Source of the DNA: JAQVEB01 sp028698105
GTDB lineage: Bacteria; Bacteroidota; Bacteroidia; Bacteroidales; Dysgonomonadaceae
Length of the DNA: 64,000 nt
Assembly: GCA_964293155.1 (NCBI GenBank)
Contig: CAXYYA010000014.1
Span: forward strand, 4,493-68,492
Direction of reading: 5' to 3'
The notes under the pieces are model-generated. The model was not told the origin of the DNA. It saw only the letters and a list, made by a program, of their open reading frames with translations, and ran no database searches. Of this stretch, positions 27,754 to 37,198 are shown in pieces. Made by a program: the position numbers and the translations under genes. Each line of letters begins with the position of its first letter. Positions within the stretch are counted from its first letter, which is position 1.

Positions 27754-30084
27754 TTATTTACAGAAAGATGGTCTTGAGCCCTGATCCTTCAAAACACTAC
27801 TCATCGTAAGTTCGGCGGCTTCTTTGTCTGTCAGTATTCCTGCCCATTTTACCCGATGACTTGTGCCGGCACCTTGGCCGAAATTATTATATTCCGCATA
27901 TCGCGCCGTCTTTTCGTTTTCCGGATTTCGCCAGTTCTCCCACCCTTCGGGATTGATTCCTTTGGGAAGGTCGCAATTCATAAAAACAGTCATGGCATAC
28001 GCACGCCACGGACGCCCCAAATACAGAGAGGTTACATCGTTGGCGAGCGTGATCTTGCATCGGTTGAAAATATACCCGTATCGTATGTTCTGCGGTGTGC
28101 TGGCCGCAGTGATGTAAGAGTTTTTCTTTGCGTGAATGGTGCATTTTTCGAACCAGGCAGTCGCCGAACCGAAAATAAAATCGGTGGTTCCCTCAATGTA
28201 GCAGTTGTTAAACAACAACCTGTTTCCACCGCCACCGGTATAAACCGTATCCTGATTACCCAACAACCGACAGTTATTCAACACGATTCGATCACCTTCG
28301 GTGTGCAGCGCGACGGCTTGTCCCAAAGGTTCGGCATTGTTTTCGATCGTCAGATTTTCGAGCCAAATGTCGCTACCTCTCACCTGCAGGGTGTAGGTGC
28401 GAAACGTGCCCATGTTGTTAATGTTGGCGTGATCGTTGTACGAAATGATCGTCTTGTCGCGTTCCTCACCCACGATTTTTACGTTTGTAACGTAATCGGG
28501 AATCACTATTTTTTCGTGGTAAACACCGTTTTTGATAAAAATAACCGCCGTTCCGGCCGGATCAAAAGCGCGGACGGAATTTACGGCCTCCTGCACTGTC
28601 ACAAAATCACCTTTTCCGCTTTTGTCCACCACAACACGTTTGGCCTGTTGGCTGTTGAAAAACTTTTTTTCCATCTGAGGGAAAGAACAGCATTTTTGCC
28701 CCATAAGGTGCGATACGAGGCTGTTGAGATAAACTTCAAGGTAAGTATAGCCGACAGTATTTGTATCGGTGGCTTTTTTGCCGGGATGATTTTCTTCCAA
28801 CCATCCGTCCGGAATGCCGTCGGCGTTAGAGTCCGTGTATGTATCGTACGTTTTGTATTCTGGCCAGCCACCGACGTCGTTCTGGCTATCAATCAACCCA
28901 TTAGTGCTTCCATTCGATCCTTCGAAGGTGTATGAACGTTCTTTTACGTTTTTTATGTAGCGCTCATCGTGAATATCCCTCACCAACGAACATCCGCCGT
29001 AATTGAGCACTTTCTCGTATGCAGTTGCTGCATCATCGGTTGCTATGGGCAAAAAATCAAATTCTTTTTCGGCAAGTATATCTTGTAACGTAATTTTTGG
29101 TGCGAATTTCTCGAATGTTGAGCCCATTTCCACTCCCAACTTATTATCGCGGGTTACTTCGGGATTTCCATCCAGGTAATTTCCTTCTACAAAAAAGTGT
29201 CCGTACGTTCCTTTGGGTTGCTTGTTCTCGCCGTTATCGGCATCGGGATTTAAAATACGCTTTTTTGAGCCGCTACTTGATGCAGGCCCATATTTGTAAT
29301 AATTGTTGATGATGTTGTAATTACCTCCTTCGGCAGCGTAGGCGTTGTTACTTCCCCAGTTGTAGATGACGTTATTGCGATAATCAACTTTTTCGAGATC
29401 AGGGCGATTGGTATAACGGCTGCCACAAAAACGCGGGTTGCGGCTATCGTTGTGCGCAAACAGGTTATGATGAAACGATGCGTTATGTCCGCCCCATATT
29501 CCGCCGTAGCCGTGTTTCCCTTTTTTGTGAGCGGAGTTACGCAGACTCTCCGTAATAAAACACCATTGCATGGTGAAGTTTTCGTTGTCGTAAAACGAAC
29601 TGATCTCATCAACACTCCAACTCATGCTGCAATGATCAATAATAATGTTTTTATGATCCTTGCCGGAGAAAGCATCAATGCCTTCTTTTGCCCGGTCGCC
29701 CAACCGGAAACGCAAAAAACGGACAATGACGTTGTCGGCACTAATAACGGTTTCGTGATCGCTGATGCAGATGCCGTCGCCCGGAGCCGATTGTCCGGCA
29801 ATGGTTAAGTCTCCGTTATTGATTTTCAACGGACTGGTGAGCCGGATATGCCCCGATACGCTGAAAAGAATGGTTCGGGGGCCTTTTTGTTTAATTGCCC
29901 AGCGCAACGTGCCCGGTTCTTCGGTATCTTCCAATGAAGTTACATACAAAACTTTGCCGCCTCTCCCCCCCGTTGTGTACATTCCTGAACCTTCGGCGCC
30001 AGGAAAAGCGGGAGTTTGAGACAATAACGGCAACGTCGAAAACAAAACGAGCAAACCTAACCCAAAAAGAACAATCTTATTCAT
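27754..30084 (-). CDS. Bifunctional pectate lyase-pectin methylesterase (PL1-CE8)
   Basis: This 776-residue secreted protein joins two pectin enzymes. After a signal peptide (about 1-23), residues 25-455 are a PL1 lyase with IDHCSMSWSVDE (149-160) and HHNLFAHNDSRNPRF (205-219). Residues 485-770 are a CE8 methylesterase with Gln589 (LGQAVAL), Asp612 (NQDTVY), Asp635 (GTTDFIFG), and Arg691 and Trp693 (LGRPW). All expected catalytic residues are present. The esterase would expose galacturonate for the lyase on the same chain. It is the intact counterpart of both neighbours, the PL1 at 22701 and the broken CE8 at 24232-26091. Confidence 0.94.
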   Translation of the reverse strand: MNKIVLFGLGLLVLFSTLPLLSQTPAFPGAEGSGMYTTGGRGGKVLYVTSLEDTEEPGTLRWAIKQKGPRTILFSVSGHIRLTSPLKINNGDLTIAGQSAPGDGICISDHETVISADNVIVRFLRFRLGDRAKEGIDAFSGKDHKNIIIDHCSMSWSVDEISSFYDNENFTMQWCFITESLRNSAHKKGKHGYGGIWGGHNASFHHNLFAHNDSRNPRFCGSRYTNRPDLEKVDYRNNVIYNWGSNNAYAAEGGNYNIINNYYKYGPASSSGSKKRILNPDADNGENKQPKGTYGHFFVEGNYLDGNPEVTRDNKLGVEMGSTFEKFAPKITLQDILAEKEFDFLPIATDDAATAYEKVLNYGGCSLVRDIHDERYIKNVKERSYTFEGSNGSTNGLIDSQNDVGGWPEYKTYDTYTDSNADGIPDGWLEENHPGKKATDTNTVGYTYLEVYLNSLVSHLMGQKCCSFPQMEKKFFNSQQAKRVVVDKSGKGDFVTVQEAVNSVRAFDPAGTAVIFIKNGVYHEKIVIPDYVTNVKIVGEERDKTIISYNDHANINNMGTFRTYTLQVRGSDIWLENLTIENNAEPLGQAVALHTEGDRIVLNNCRLLGNQDTVYTGGGGNRLLFNNCYIEGTTDFIFGSATAWFEKCTIHAKKNSYITAASTPQNIRYGYIFNRCKITLANDVTSLYLGRPWRAYAMTVFMNCDLPKGINPEGWENWRNPENEKTARYAEYNNFGQGAGTSHRVKWAGILTDKEAAELTMSSVLKDQGSRPSFCK

Positions 30085-30101
30085 TTTATAACTTCTTTGT
30101 T

Positions 30102-31268
30102 TTATTTATTCAGTAGTAAACTCAGTTTTATAAATGGCCCTACCACTTTTGCATCATTATCTCTCACCGGTTCCGAAATGTAATATTGGAAACTGCCGTC
30201 ACGGTATTTGGGTTCTCCACCCAAACCGGCAACCGAACAGGCATCGGTGATGGAAATAGTGCCATCGGGGTTGTCAACGACAAATTGCCTGACAAATTGA
30301 TCGTATGCTTCGATGCCTTTCGTTATGTATTCCGAGGGCAGATAGCCCAATTGTGCACCTTTCACCCACGTGTAAATAAACATGGCAGATCCGGTGGATT
30401 CAAGGTAGTTGCCTTTTTTATTACCCATATTTGTTACCTGATACCACATGCCTGTTTTCGCATCGCGAAACTTTTCGAGACTTGCCGACAGATCGTTCAG
30501 GATTTTTAGGATTTCGCCGCGTCGCGGATGATCTTGCGGGAAATAATCGAGCACATCCACCAATGCCATCATATACCACCCCATACTGCGCGACCAAAAA
30601 TTGGGCGAATGCCCGGTTTTTTGATCCGCCCAACGTTGTTTGCGGCTTTCGTCGTATCCGTGATAAAGAAGTCCGGTATTGCTGTCATACGTATCTTTGT
30701 ATGCATCAATAAGCTGCAACGCCACATCGTCGAAAAGTTCCGGTTCATTAAACGTGTAAGCATATTCAGCCAAAAACGGGCCGGCCATGTAAAGGCCATC
30801 CAGCCAAACCTGATGCGGATATATTTTTTTGTGCCAGAAACCTCCTGTGGAAATGCGCGGATGCGTTTTCATCTGACTGCGCAGCAGTTCTATCGCTTTG
30901 CGATATTTGGGATTTTTGGTCATGGCATACACGGGAAACAGCATTTTGCCGGAATTAATCATATCTATGTTGTACTTTTCCAACACGTAAGTGAGAATTT
31001 CCCCCTTGTCGTTGATCATCGTATCGGCATAACTCACGGAATAATCGTAATATTTTCGGTCGGCTGTTTTTTTCCACACATCGAGAATTGCGCCCAATTC
31101 CAACCCTTGGCAGTAACTCCATTTAGGCGCTTTGGAGAAATCCACCATCCAGCTTTCGGGATTACGGATCATCTCCGATTCCGTCATTTTAATGTAATAA
31201 GGTGTTTGGGCTTTCGCTAAACTCAATGCCACGAATCCAAAAAAAACTAAAAGTGTTATTTTTTTCAT
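30102..31268 (-). CDS. GH105 unsaturated rhamnogalacturonyl hydrolase
   Basis: GH105 enzymes remove the unsaturated uronic acid that lyases leave at the non-reducing end. I start it at MKKITLLVFF (31268), which gives a clear signal peptide; a longer frame to 31301 would overlap the upstream gene and place 11 odd residues before it. The 388-residue protein has the alpha/alpha barrel with WSYCQGLELGAILDVWKK near residue 50. It also has the conserved Asp157 in PHQVWLDGLYMAGPF, and SPNFWSRSMGWYMMALVDVL. It probably acts in the periplasm on products of the PL1 enzymes encoded downstream. Confidence 0.92.
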   Translation of the reverse strand: MKKITLLVFFGFVALSLAKAQTPYYIKMTESEMIRNPESWMVDFSKAPKWSYCQGLELGAILDVWKKTADRKYYDYSVSYADTMINDKGEILTYVLEKYNIDMINSGKMLFPVYAMTKNPKYRKAIELLRSQMKTHPRISTGGFWHKKIYPHQVWLDGLYMAGPFLAEYAYTFNEPELFDDVALQLIDAYKDTYDSNTGLLYHGYDESRKQRWADQKTGHSPNFWSRSMGWYMMALVDVLDYFPQDHPRRGEILKILNDLSASLEKFRDAKTGMWYQVTNMGNKKGNYLESTGSAMFIYTWVKGAQLGYLPSEYITKGIEAYDQFVRQFVVDNPDGTISITDACSVAGLGGEPKYRDGSFQYYISEPVRDNDAKVVGPFIKLSLLLNK

Positions 31269-31281
31269 TTTCAATATTTTA

Positions 31282-32064
31282 TCATTCTTTAAACAATGCA
31301 ACTAAACCGCATATCTGCTGTCTTTGGGCTTCTTCCATGAAGAAATGAGCAACATCACGCGCCCCTTTTTCGTTAAAGTGCGTATTATTATCCAATCCGT
31401 CAGGATATAATTTGCTTACTCCGGGAGGAAGTTTGTGGAAGTATTTTTTAGAACCTTCAACTCCTGCTTTTTGCAACCAATCCGATGTGATTTTTTCCAT
31501 ATCAATCAACGGCACATTTTCCTGTTTCGCCACAGATCGAATAATATCGGGATAGCCGTCGTGGGTGGGCACAAGGTTACCGGTTTCATCGAATTTACGG
31601 CGTGCGACAGCCGTGCAGAGGATCGGAAACGCGCCTTTCGCTTTTACTTCGTTCACGAAGGCCACAAAATTCAGCCGGAATTGTACCGGATTCGTGTAGC
31701 TTTTTTTTGTCGGTACTTCATCGTTATGTCCGAATTGAATAATCACGTAATCACCCTGTTTCGTGTTATTTATCAACTCCGTCCATAACCCTTCTTCCAC
31801 AAAAGTCCGCGTGCTCCTTCCGTTTCGGGCATAGTTTACCACTTGTCCCTTGTCAGAAACAAATTCAGGTAACAACTGCCCCCATCCTCTTTCAAGAAAA
31901 GGTTCTTCGAGAGTCTTACCCGTAACCGAATCCGTCACGCTTTTAACCAACGGTTTATCGGCCATGGTAGAATCTCCGGCCATCAATATTTTTACTGGTT
32001 TGTTGGCCGTGAAACTTATGAATGACAACGTCAGTAAGAATAACAGAAAAACGTTCAGCTTCAT
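31282..32064 (-). CDS. SGNH-type rhamnogalacturonan acetylesterase (CE12-like)
   Basis: This 260-residue enzyme (start at MKLNVFLLF, with the frame open five codons further) removes acetyl groups from pectic backbones. It has a signal peptide and the SGNH blocks: GDSTMAD with Ser32, ARNGRSTRTF for the Gly block, QFGHNDE for the Asn block, and DNNTHFNEKGA with the Asp-His pair near residue 230. CE12 is assigned from these blocks and from the position between GH28 and GH105. Close relatives act on acetylated rhamnogalacturonan or homogalacturonan. Confidence 0.88.
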   Translation of the reverse strand: MKLNVFLLFLLTLSFISFTANKPVKILMAGDSTMADKPLVKSVTDSVTGKTLEEPFLERGWGQLLPEFVSDKGQVVNYARNGRSTRTFVEEGLWTELINNTKQGDYVIIQFGHNDEVPTKKSYTNPVQFRLNFVAFVNEVKAKGAFPILCTAVARRKFDETGNLVPTHDGYPDIIRSVAKQENVPLIDMEKITSDWLQKAGVEGSKKYFHKLPPGVSKLYPDGLDNNTHFNEKGARDVAHFFMEEAQRQQICGLVALFKE

Positions 32065-32087
32065 TCCCAAAAATAACAATTATATTT

Positions 32088-33764
32088 TTATTTTACAATG
32101 ATTTGCGTTTTATCTACATCCGTAGCAACGTTGATAAGATTATCGGGAATGCCGGTTAAGTGAACGCCAGCCGTTTTTTGTCCCGTTACCTCAACAACTT
32201 TTTGCGACCCATTTTCTTTAAATCCGAGATTATTGCTTTGAAAATTCTTCACATCGTTTAGAATGTATGCAGGCCCTTCTTGAGGAATAACCGTAACATT
32301 TTTAAAATCAATATCTTCTGATTCTGAGAGTTCTGCTCCGTATCGAGCAGTAATAAAGGCATTTTCGAGATTGATATTTTCGATGTTCATTTCCGGCAAG
32401 CCGTTAAAGAACATTGCCCTGCGTGCATTTCTCGACACCATATCTTTCACATAGATGTTTTTAAAAACAGGCGTTTCGTCGGTTACCGGAATTGCCGTTT
32501 CATCAGCCGGCATTTCGTCGCCATCGGCTAACGCTTCCGAAGCCGATTTGCCGCCGTAAAACAGATCGAACAAAAACGAATCTGTGGCAATATTAAACAT
32601 GTAAATATCTGATATATGAATATTCTCAACTACGCCACCTCTTCCTCGCCTGCTTTTGAAGCGAAGTCCAACATCGGTTCCAAGAAATTGGCAGTTTTTA
32701 ACGGAAACGTTTTTGACGCCACCAGACATTTCACTTCCGACCACAAAACCGCCATGCCCTTGGAATACCTTGCAGTTATCTACGATAAGATTTTCGGTTG
32801 GCCGGCCACGCAAACGACCTTGTTCGTCTTTACCGGACTTTATGCAGATGCCATCGTCTCCGGAATCGAACAAACTGTTCACGATAATGGAATTTACGCA
32901 GGATTCCAAATCCAGTCCATCGCCGTTTTGCGCATAAGACGGGTTGCGCGAAAAGATACCATCAATAATCACATTCTCACACAACAACGGGTGAATAGTC
33001 CATGCCGGAGAGTTTTCGAACAAAACACCCTGCAGATACACATTTTTACACGCGATGAAACTTACCATTACCGGACGCAAGAAATCCTTGATCTCCAACC
33101 ATTCTTCCTCCGTCATATCGGCTCGGGGCACATTCATATCGCTCATTTCAGCACCTTTGAGAGAACCTTCCGACGGATACCAATAATTGCCGTTTTTCAC
33201 CACTCCACCGGTAGAAATATGCTTTTTCCATTGACTTTCCGTCACCTTATCCTTTTTGAGCGGACGCCATGCCTCCCCGGAACCGTTTATGGAGCCTTCT
33301 CCCGTGATAGCGATGTTTTCGAGATTTCTCCCTGAAATGGGCGATTGACACCGGCGCGTATCCAACCCCTCGAAGATGGTTTCAACCAACGGATACAAAG
33401 CGAAATCGGAAGAAAACAGGATCAAAGCGCCTTTCTCGAGGTGCATATTGATGTTGGATTTAAACACGATTGGCCCGGTAAACCACACGCCTTTGGGAAC
33501 AATTAACGTACCGCCTCCTTTTTCCGATAAATCCTGTATGGCTTGGGCGAACGCGTCAGTGTTAAGGGTTATTCCATCGGGATTTCCACCGGCGTCCAGT
33601 AAATTTACTTCGTTGTCGGGAAAGTCCGGTACATCTATTTTGGGCATCTCGAAAGGAAGATTTTCGTATAAATAACCGTATTTGTATGCTGTGTCGTCAG
33701 TTGTTTTATTCGTGCATGACATTATGATAAGCGCACAAAGCAGTAGTGGGAATGTTTTTTTCAT
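32088..33764 (-). CDS. GH28 polygalacturonase lipoprotein
   Basis: This 558-residue lipoprotein (lipobox Cys17, LIIMSC) is a family 28 hydrolase of galacturonan. It has a right-handed beta-helix with all signature blocks: NGDGLD (280-285), SGDDG with Asp303 and Asp304 (301-305), GHGG with His337 (336-339), and RFKSRRGRGG (369-378). An extra stretch around residues 160-230 (WRPLKKDKVTESQWKKHIST and neighbours) is larger than in minimal polygalacturonases and is typical of exo-acting Bacteroidota forms. It is the first enzyme gene after the SusCD genes and the surface lipoprotein. Confidence 0.93.
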   Translation of the reverse strand: MKKTFPLLLCALIIMSCTNKTTDDTAYKYGYLYENLPFEMPKIDVPDFPDNEVNLLDAGGNPDGITLNTDAFAQAIQDLSEKGGGTLIVPKGVWFTGPIVFKSNINMHLEKGALILFSSDFALYPLVETIFEGLDTRRCQSPISGRNLENIAITGEGSINGSGEAWRPLKKDKVTESQWKKHISTGGVVKNGNYWYPSEGSLKGAEMSDMNVPRADMTEEEWLEIKDFLRPVMVSFIACKNVYLQGVLFENSPAWTIHPLLCENVIIDGIFSRNPSYAQNGDGLDLESCVNSIIVNSLFDSGDDGICIKSGKDEQGRLRGRPTENLIVDNCKVFQGHGGFVVGSEMSGGVKNVSVKNCQFLGTDVGLRFKSRRGRGGVVENIHISDIYMFNIATDSFLFDLFYGGKSASEALADGDEMPADETAIPVTDETPVFKNIYVKDMVSRNARRAMFFNGLPEMNIENINLENAFITARYGAELSESEDIDFKNVTVIPQEGPAYILNDVKNFQSNNLGFKENGSQKVVEVTGQKTAGVHLTGIPDNLINVATDVDKTQIIVK

Positions 33765-33850
33765 TTATGCAAAATTTGTGTATTTACAAAAAAAGCTAAT
33801 CCGTTCTACGTAAGCTTCAGCCAACTTAAAACGGATATAGCTTTTACTGA

Positions 33851-35407
33851 TTATTGTATCCAGCGCGGATCACCGGTGCCTTTTGCTTTAAGTAATTCGT
33901 TGGTTACTGTAAAATCGCCATTGGAAGCATCAACAAATCCGGGATTTTCATTCATGGCCGAATCATCGTAGAAAAGGGCGCCGCTACCGGTTGCGGAAAA
34001 CAATCCGGGCGCGTTAAAGAAGTTATTCCCACCAAATGTAGGCGTACTGTCTGTTTTACTTTGATTTGAGAACATTGCGGCTGTTTCTGCAACAATGGTG
34101 TTTGTAAACGTTATTTCATTTGACACGAATCGAACGTAAAGCAATCGTTTTGTAGAAGAATTACTTACACCGTATAGTGTGCAATGATCCACAGTAATCG
34201 TCGCTGTCATTCCGGGGAATGTGGCCGATGCATCATCGAAACGAATAAAATCTCTGTCGGGACAACTGTTGTAAACCGTGTTGTTCGTAAAATTCAATGC
34301 GTAATAAAAACCTTTTCTGGAATCCATGAAATCGCCGCCGGAGCATTGAATATCATGAATGATACAATTGTTGAATGTAATTGACTCAACTGTAGAAGCT
34401 ACATTCAGATAGAATAAGCCCTTCACGTAATTCATTATTTCACAACCTTCTACATCCAGACTCGCGTAATTCACACCTGATGTGTTGAAAATGAGCGATT
34501 GATTGCCATCAATTAATCCGGTGCCATCCATCGTAACATCTTTCAACAATAATCCTGCTCCATCTTCAATAGAAATATATCCGTTCAGAACCGGTTTATT
34601 GTACGGATAAACACCTTTTATCTCAATATTTTTATTGACAACAAACTTGTCCGCTGCACCATAGGTACCGGGGAACAAAGCGAAGGCATCGCCATCGTTT
34701 GCGGCTGCAAGCATGGCAAGGAAATCATCTTCAGGGTGAACAGGAATTGCGTTTCCGATGTCAACGAGAGTCATAAAATCAAGCACACCTCTCACTTTTG
34801 TCCCATTATATAATGTTGCCGTATAGGACGTTTCACCAGTAAGACCATCTATGGTTGCTACACCGGCAGCCATTTCATCGGCAGTAACGGTATGTGTGAT
34901 CCCACCCGGTTCAATACCGATTGCGGTAAGTTTTTTGCCGGGCGTCCATCGTAATGTAACTGACGTTGCTTTTAAATCACCATCTTCAAAAGGCAAGAAT
35001 ATATTTTCAGTTTCCGTTTCCACGAAAACACTCGACCATTTTGAGTCCGTTATTCCGGCAGCTACCGATTTTATGCGGATGGAATATTGCGTGTTCCCGT
35101 CTAAACCTCTGATGTAATAGGGTAACTGGTCAGCCGTTATCCCCTCGAACTGCAATACCGGCGTGCCGGTAAAAGTCAAACTATCGTCAGCGAAGACTTC
35201 AACGGTATATGAGTCGGCATTCCTGTTAGGAGACCAGCTTAACCTGACATCTGTCCGGTTAATTACAAATGCTTCCGGATTAACCGGTGAAAATACCCTG
35301 TCGTAATTTACCGATGTAATTTCTTCTGCTCTGTCATCTGCGCAACTGAAATTAAAAACGACAGTTGCTAAAATAAGGAGAACAAGGTAAATATTTTTTG
35401 TTTTCAT
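33851..35407 (-). CDS. Surface lipoprotein with fibronectin-like and beta-helix parts (DUF5123-like)
   Basis: This 518-residue lipoprotein (lipobox Cys22, FNFSC) follows SusD directly, the usual place of a surface glycan-binding protein. Its N-terminal third has two fibronectin III-like repeats (VRLSWSPNRNADSYTVEV and VTLRWTPGKKLTAIGIEPGG). The remainder is a beta-helix-like region with TVYNSCPDRDFIRFDDA and VDHCTLYGVSN, similar to DUF4957 and DUF5123 domains of pectin loci. It has no lyase or hydrolase residues that I can identify, so binding is more likely than catalysis. It overlaps the susD gene by four bases. Confidence 0.8.
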   Translation of the reverse strand: MKTKNIYLVLLILATVVFNFSCADDRAEEITSVNYDRVFSPVNPEAFVINRTDVRLSWSPNRNADSYTVEVFADDSLTFTGTPVLQFEGITADQLPYYIRGLDGNTQYSIRIKSVAAGITDSKWSSVFVETETENIFLPFEDGDLKATSVTLRWTPGKKLTAIGIEPGGITHTVTADEMAAGVATIDGLTGETSYTATLYNGTKVRGVLDFMTLVDIGNAIPVHPEDDFLAMLAAANDGDAFALFPGTYGAADKFVVNKNIEIKGVYPYNKPVLNGYISIEDGAGLLLKDVTMDGTGLIDGNQSLIFNTSGVNYASLDVEGCEIMNYVKGLFYLNVASTVESITFNNCIIHDIQCSGGDFMDSRKGFYYALNFTNNTVYNSCPDRDFIRFDDASATFPGMTATITVDHCTLYGVSNSSTKRLLYVRFVSNEITFTNTIVAETAAMFSNQSKTDSTPTFGGNNFFNAPGLFSATGSGALFYDDSAMNENPGFVDASNGDFTVTNELLKAKGTGDPRWIQ

Positions 35408-37179
35408 TTTAATTCGTTTGTTAATTGTCCGTTACTACTATCTATAAATGTCTGCCAAATAGGCCAATACTGATTTTCATCGGGATTATTCTGATAAAGT
35501 GCGTTAATTAACGCCGATGTCAAATCGGTAGGATCAAACCAGGTTGTACTGCTTTCGTAATTCAAGCTTGCGCCAATTGCGTCGGTATCGCCGTGATTCA
35601 GTCCGTAAATAATTAACGATTCATTGTCATCGGCTATTTTGTAATACAGTTTTTCGGGTAAATCGGCATAATGACCTTGACGATTGATAAGTTGTGCCAT
35701 TTTTGTTTTGGCTTCATCCAATTTTGTTTTTAACATATTCCACCGGATAAGATCGGCCTTGCGGAGGCTTTCTCCTGCAAATTCCAACGCACGTTGATCT
35801 ACAATGGCGTTGAAAAATGCCTCTTTACTTGCTGTGGCCTGCGTCATGTATGCAGATACTTTGTCCGCCGGAAGAGCCCTGTCTAATATCGGTTTTAAAT
35901 ATGGCGCTGCGTTGGCCGGGCCTTCTAACTCATTGATCGCTTCTGCGGCCATCAGGTAAACATCGGCTAAACGCATGTACTGCCAGTTGATGCCGTCATC
36001 ATTGGTAGAGGTAACCCTTCGGGTCATCCACTCATAACGCAGTTTTCCAAAACACCAGGAATCAATACTCCTGAGTTGTTGATGACTCGGATTTGAGTTG
36101 GCCCATTCGTATGGTACGCAAGTGACATCACGGCGAACATCATTAACATCATAATCGTAAAATAGATAAGGTAACGGACCGTTTGTGCCTCCACGGGGTT
36201 GATCGGTATATTGATCTTTGCTCCTGTGACGCACGCCTAATGTGTATAACACCCGACCGCGACCGGCCGCGAAAGGAATTTCCCAAAGCGATTCTTTTCC
36301 GGCAGTGACGTCGTCCTGACATAACAATCTGAAATTTTGTTCGAAAGAACCTAATGTATTTGAACCTTGTTGGATTACTTCCACGCATTTATCTTTGGCG
36401 AGTTTATACATTTTATCTACACTAAGTTCGGGATCGGTGCTCCGCCTCACACCGTCGCCTCGTTGAGAATAACCCGATGCGTATAACGCAATGCGAGCAA
36501 TTAAGCCTTTCACGAAAGCCTTATTAACGCGTTCCGTGGTAGATGTTACCGCCGTTTCATTCGGCCAGGCTACTAAATTTTCTGCTTCGGCTAAATCAGC
36601 TAACAGCTGTTTATAAATTTCGTCCCGATTTTCCCGGGGTTGATACAGCGTTTCGGTAGTTATCGGTTCAAACCGGGCTGGAACATCCCCCCATGCTTTC
36701 ACCAAATCGAGATAAATTACGGCTCGGAGCGTGAGTGCTTCACCCAACAATTGGGCCATTTTCGGATTCTCTTCTATATTGCCGAACTCGCGTAATCCTT
36801 CAATGGCTTTATTGGCGCGTTCTATACCTTCGTAAAACTTAGCCCAGGCGTTGTTGTCGGTATTCATTTGCGTGTTTGTTGGAGTTGCTCCATAGGTTAC
36901 CAACGCATATTTGCTGTCGTCGTTCAACTGATCGGGAGCAATTCCGTTTAGCCATTCCACATCGCTGTTTATGCCATAATAAGGCAAGAAACGTCCCCGA
37001 TACGAATTGGTTTCTCCAAATGACTGATGAATACCCATCACGGCACCTTCGGCCAGTGCCTCAATCGAAAGTACAACAGAGCCTTCGGCAGACGATTTGG
37101 AAGGTGCATCCATGTTGCACGAACTAAACATTATTCCAAACGATAAAATCGCTATGTATGTTTTAATTATTATTTTCAT
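35404..37179 (-). CDS. susD: SusD/RagB family glycan-binding lipoprotein
   Basis: SusD proteins sit on the SusC channel at the cell surface and capture oligosaccharides. This 591-residue lipoprotein has its lipobox Cys at residue 21 (GIMFSSC). It shows the family's tetratricopeptide-like helices with NNAWAKFYEGIERANKAIEG and GEALTLRAVIYLDLVKAWGD, and the C-terminal RALEFAGESLRKADLIRWNM. Ligand specificity cannot be told from sequence; the pectin enzymes next to it suggest galacturonan oligosaccharides. It lies 19 bases after susC and overlaps the next gene by four bases. Confidence 0.95.
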   Translation of the reverse strand: MKIIIKTYIAILSFGIMFSSCNMDAPSKSSAEGSVVLSIEALAEGAVMGIHQSFGETNSYRGRFLPYYGINSDVEWLNGIAPDQLNDDSKYALVTYGATPTNTQMNTDNNAWAKFYEGIERANKAIEGLREFGNIEENPKMAQLLGEALTLRAVIYLDLVKAWGDVPARFEPITTETLYQPRENRDEIYKQLLADLAEAENLVAWPNETAVTSTTERVNKAFVKGLIARIALYASGYSQRGDGVRRSTDPELSVDKMYKLAKDKCVEVIQQGSNTLGSFEQNFRLLCQDDVTAGKESLWEIPFAAGRGRVLYTLGVRHRSKDQYTDQPRGGTNGPLPYLFYDYDVNDVRRDVTCVPYEWANSNPSHQQLRSIDSWCFGKLRYEWMTRRVTSTNDDGINWQYMRLADVYLMAAEAINELEGPANAAPYLKPILDRALPADKVSAYMTQATASKEAFFNAIVDQRALEFAGESLRKADLIRWNMLKTKLDEAKTKMAQLINRQGHYADLPEKLYYKIADDNESLIIYGLNHGDTDAIGASLNYESSTTWFDPTDLTSALINALYQNNPDENQYWPIWQTFIDSSNGQLTNELK

Positions 37180-37198
37180 AATTGTGTGATATTTAAAA

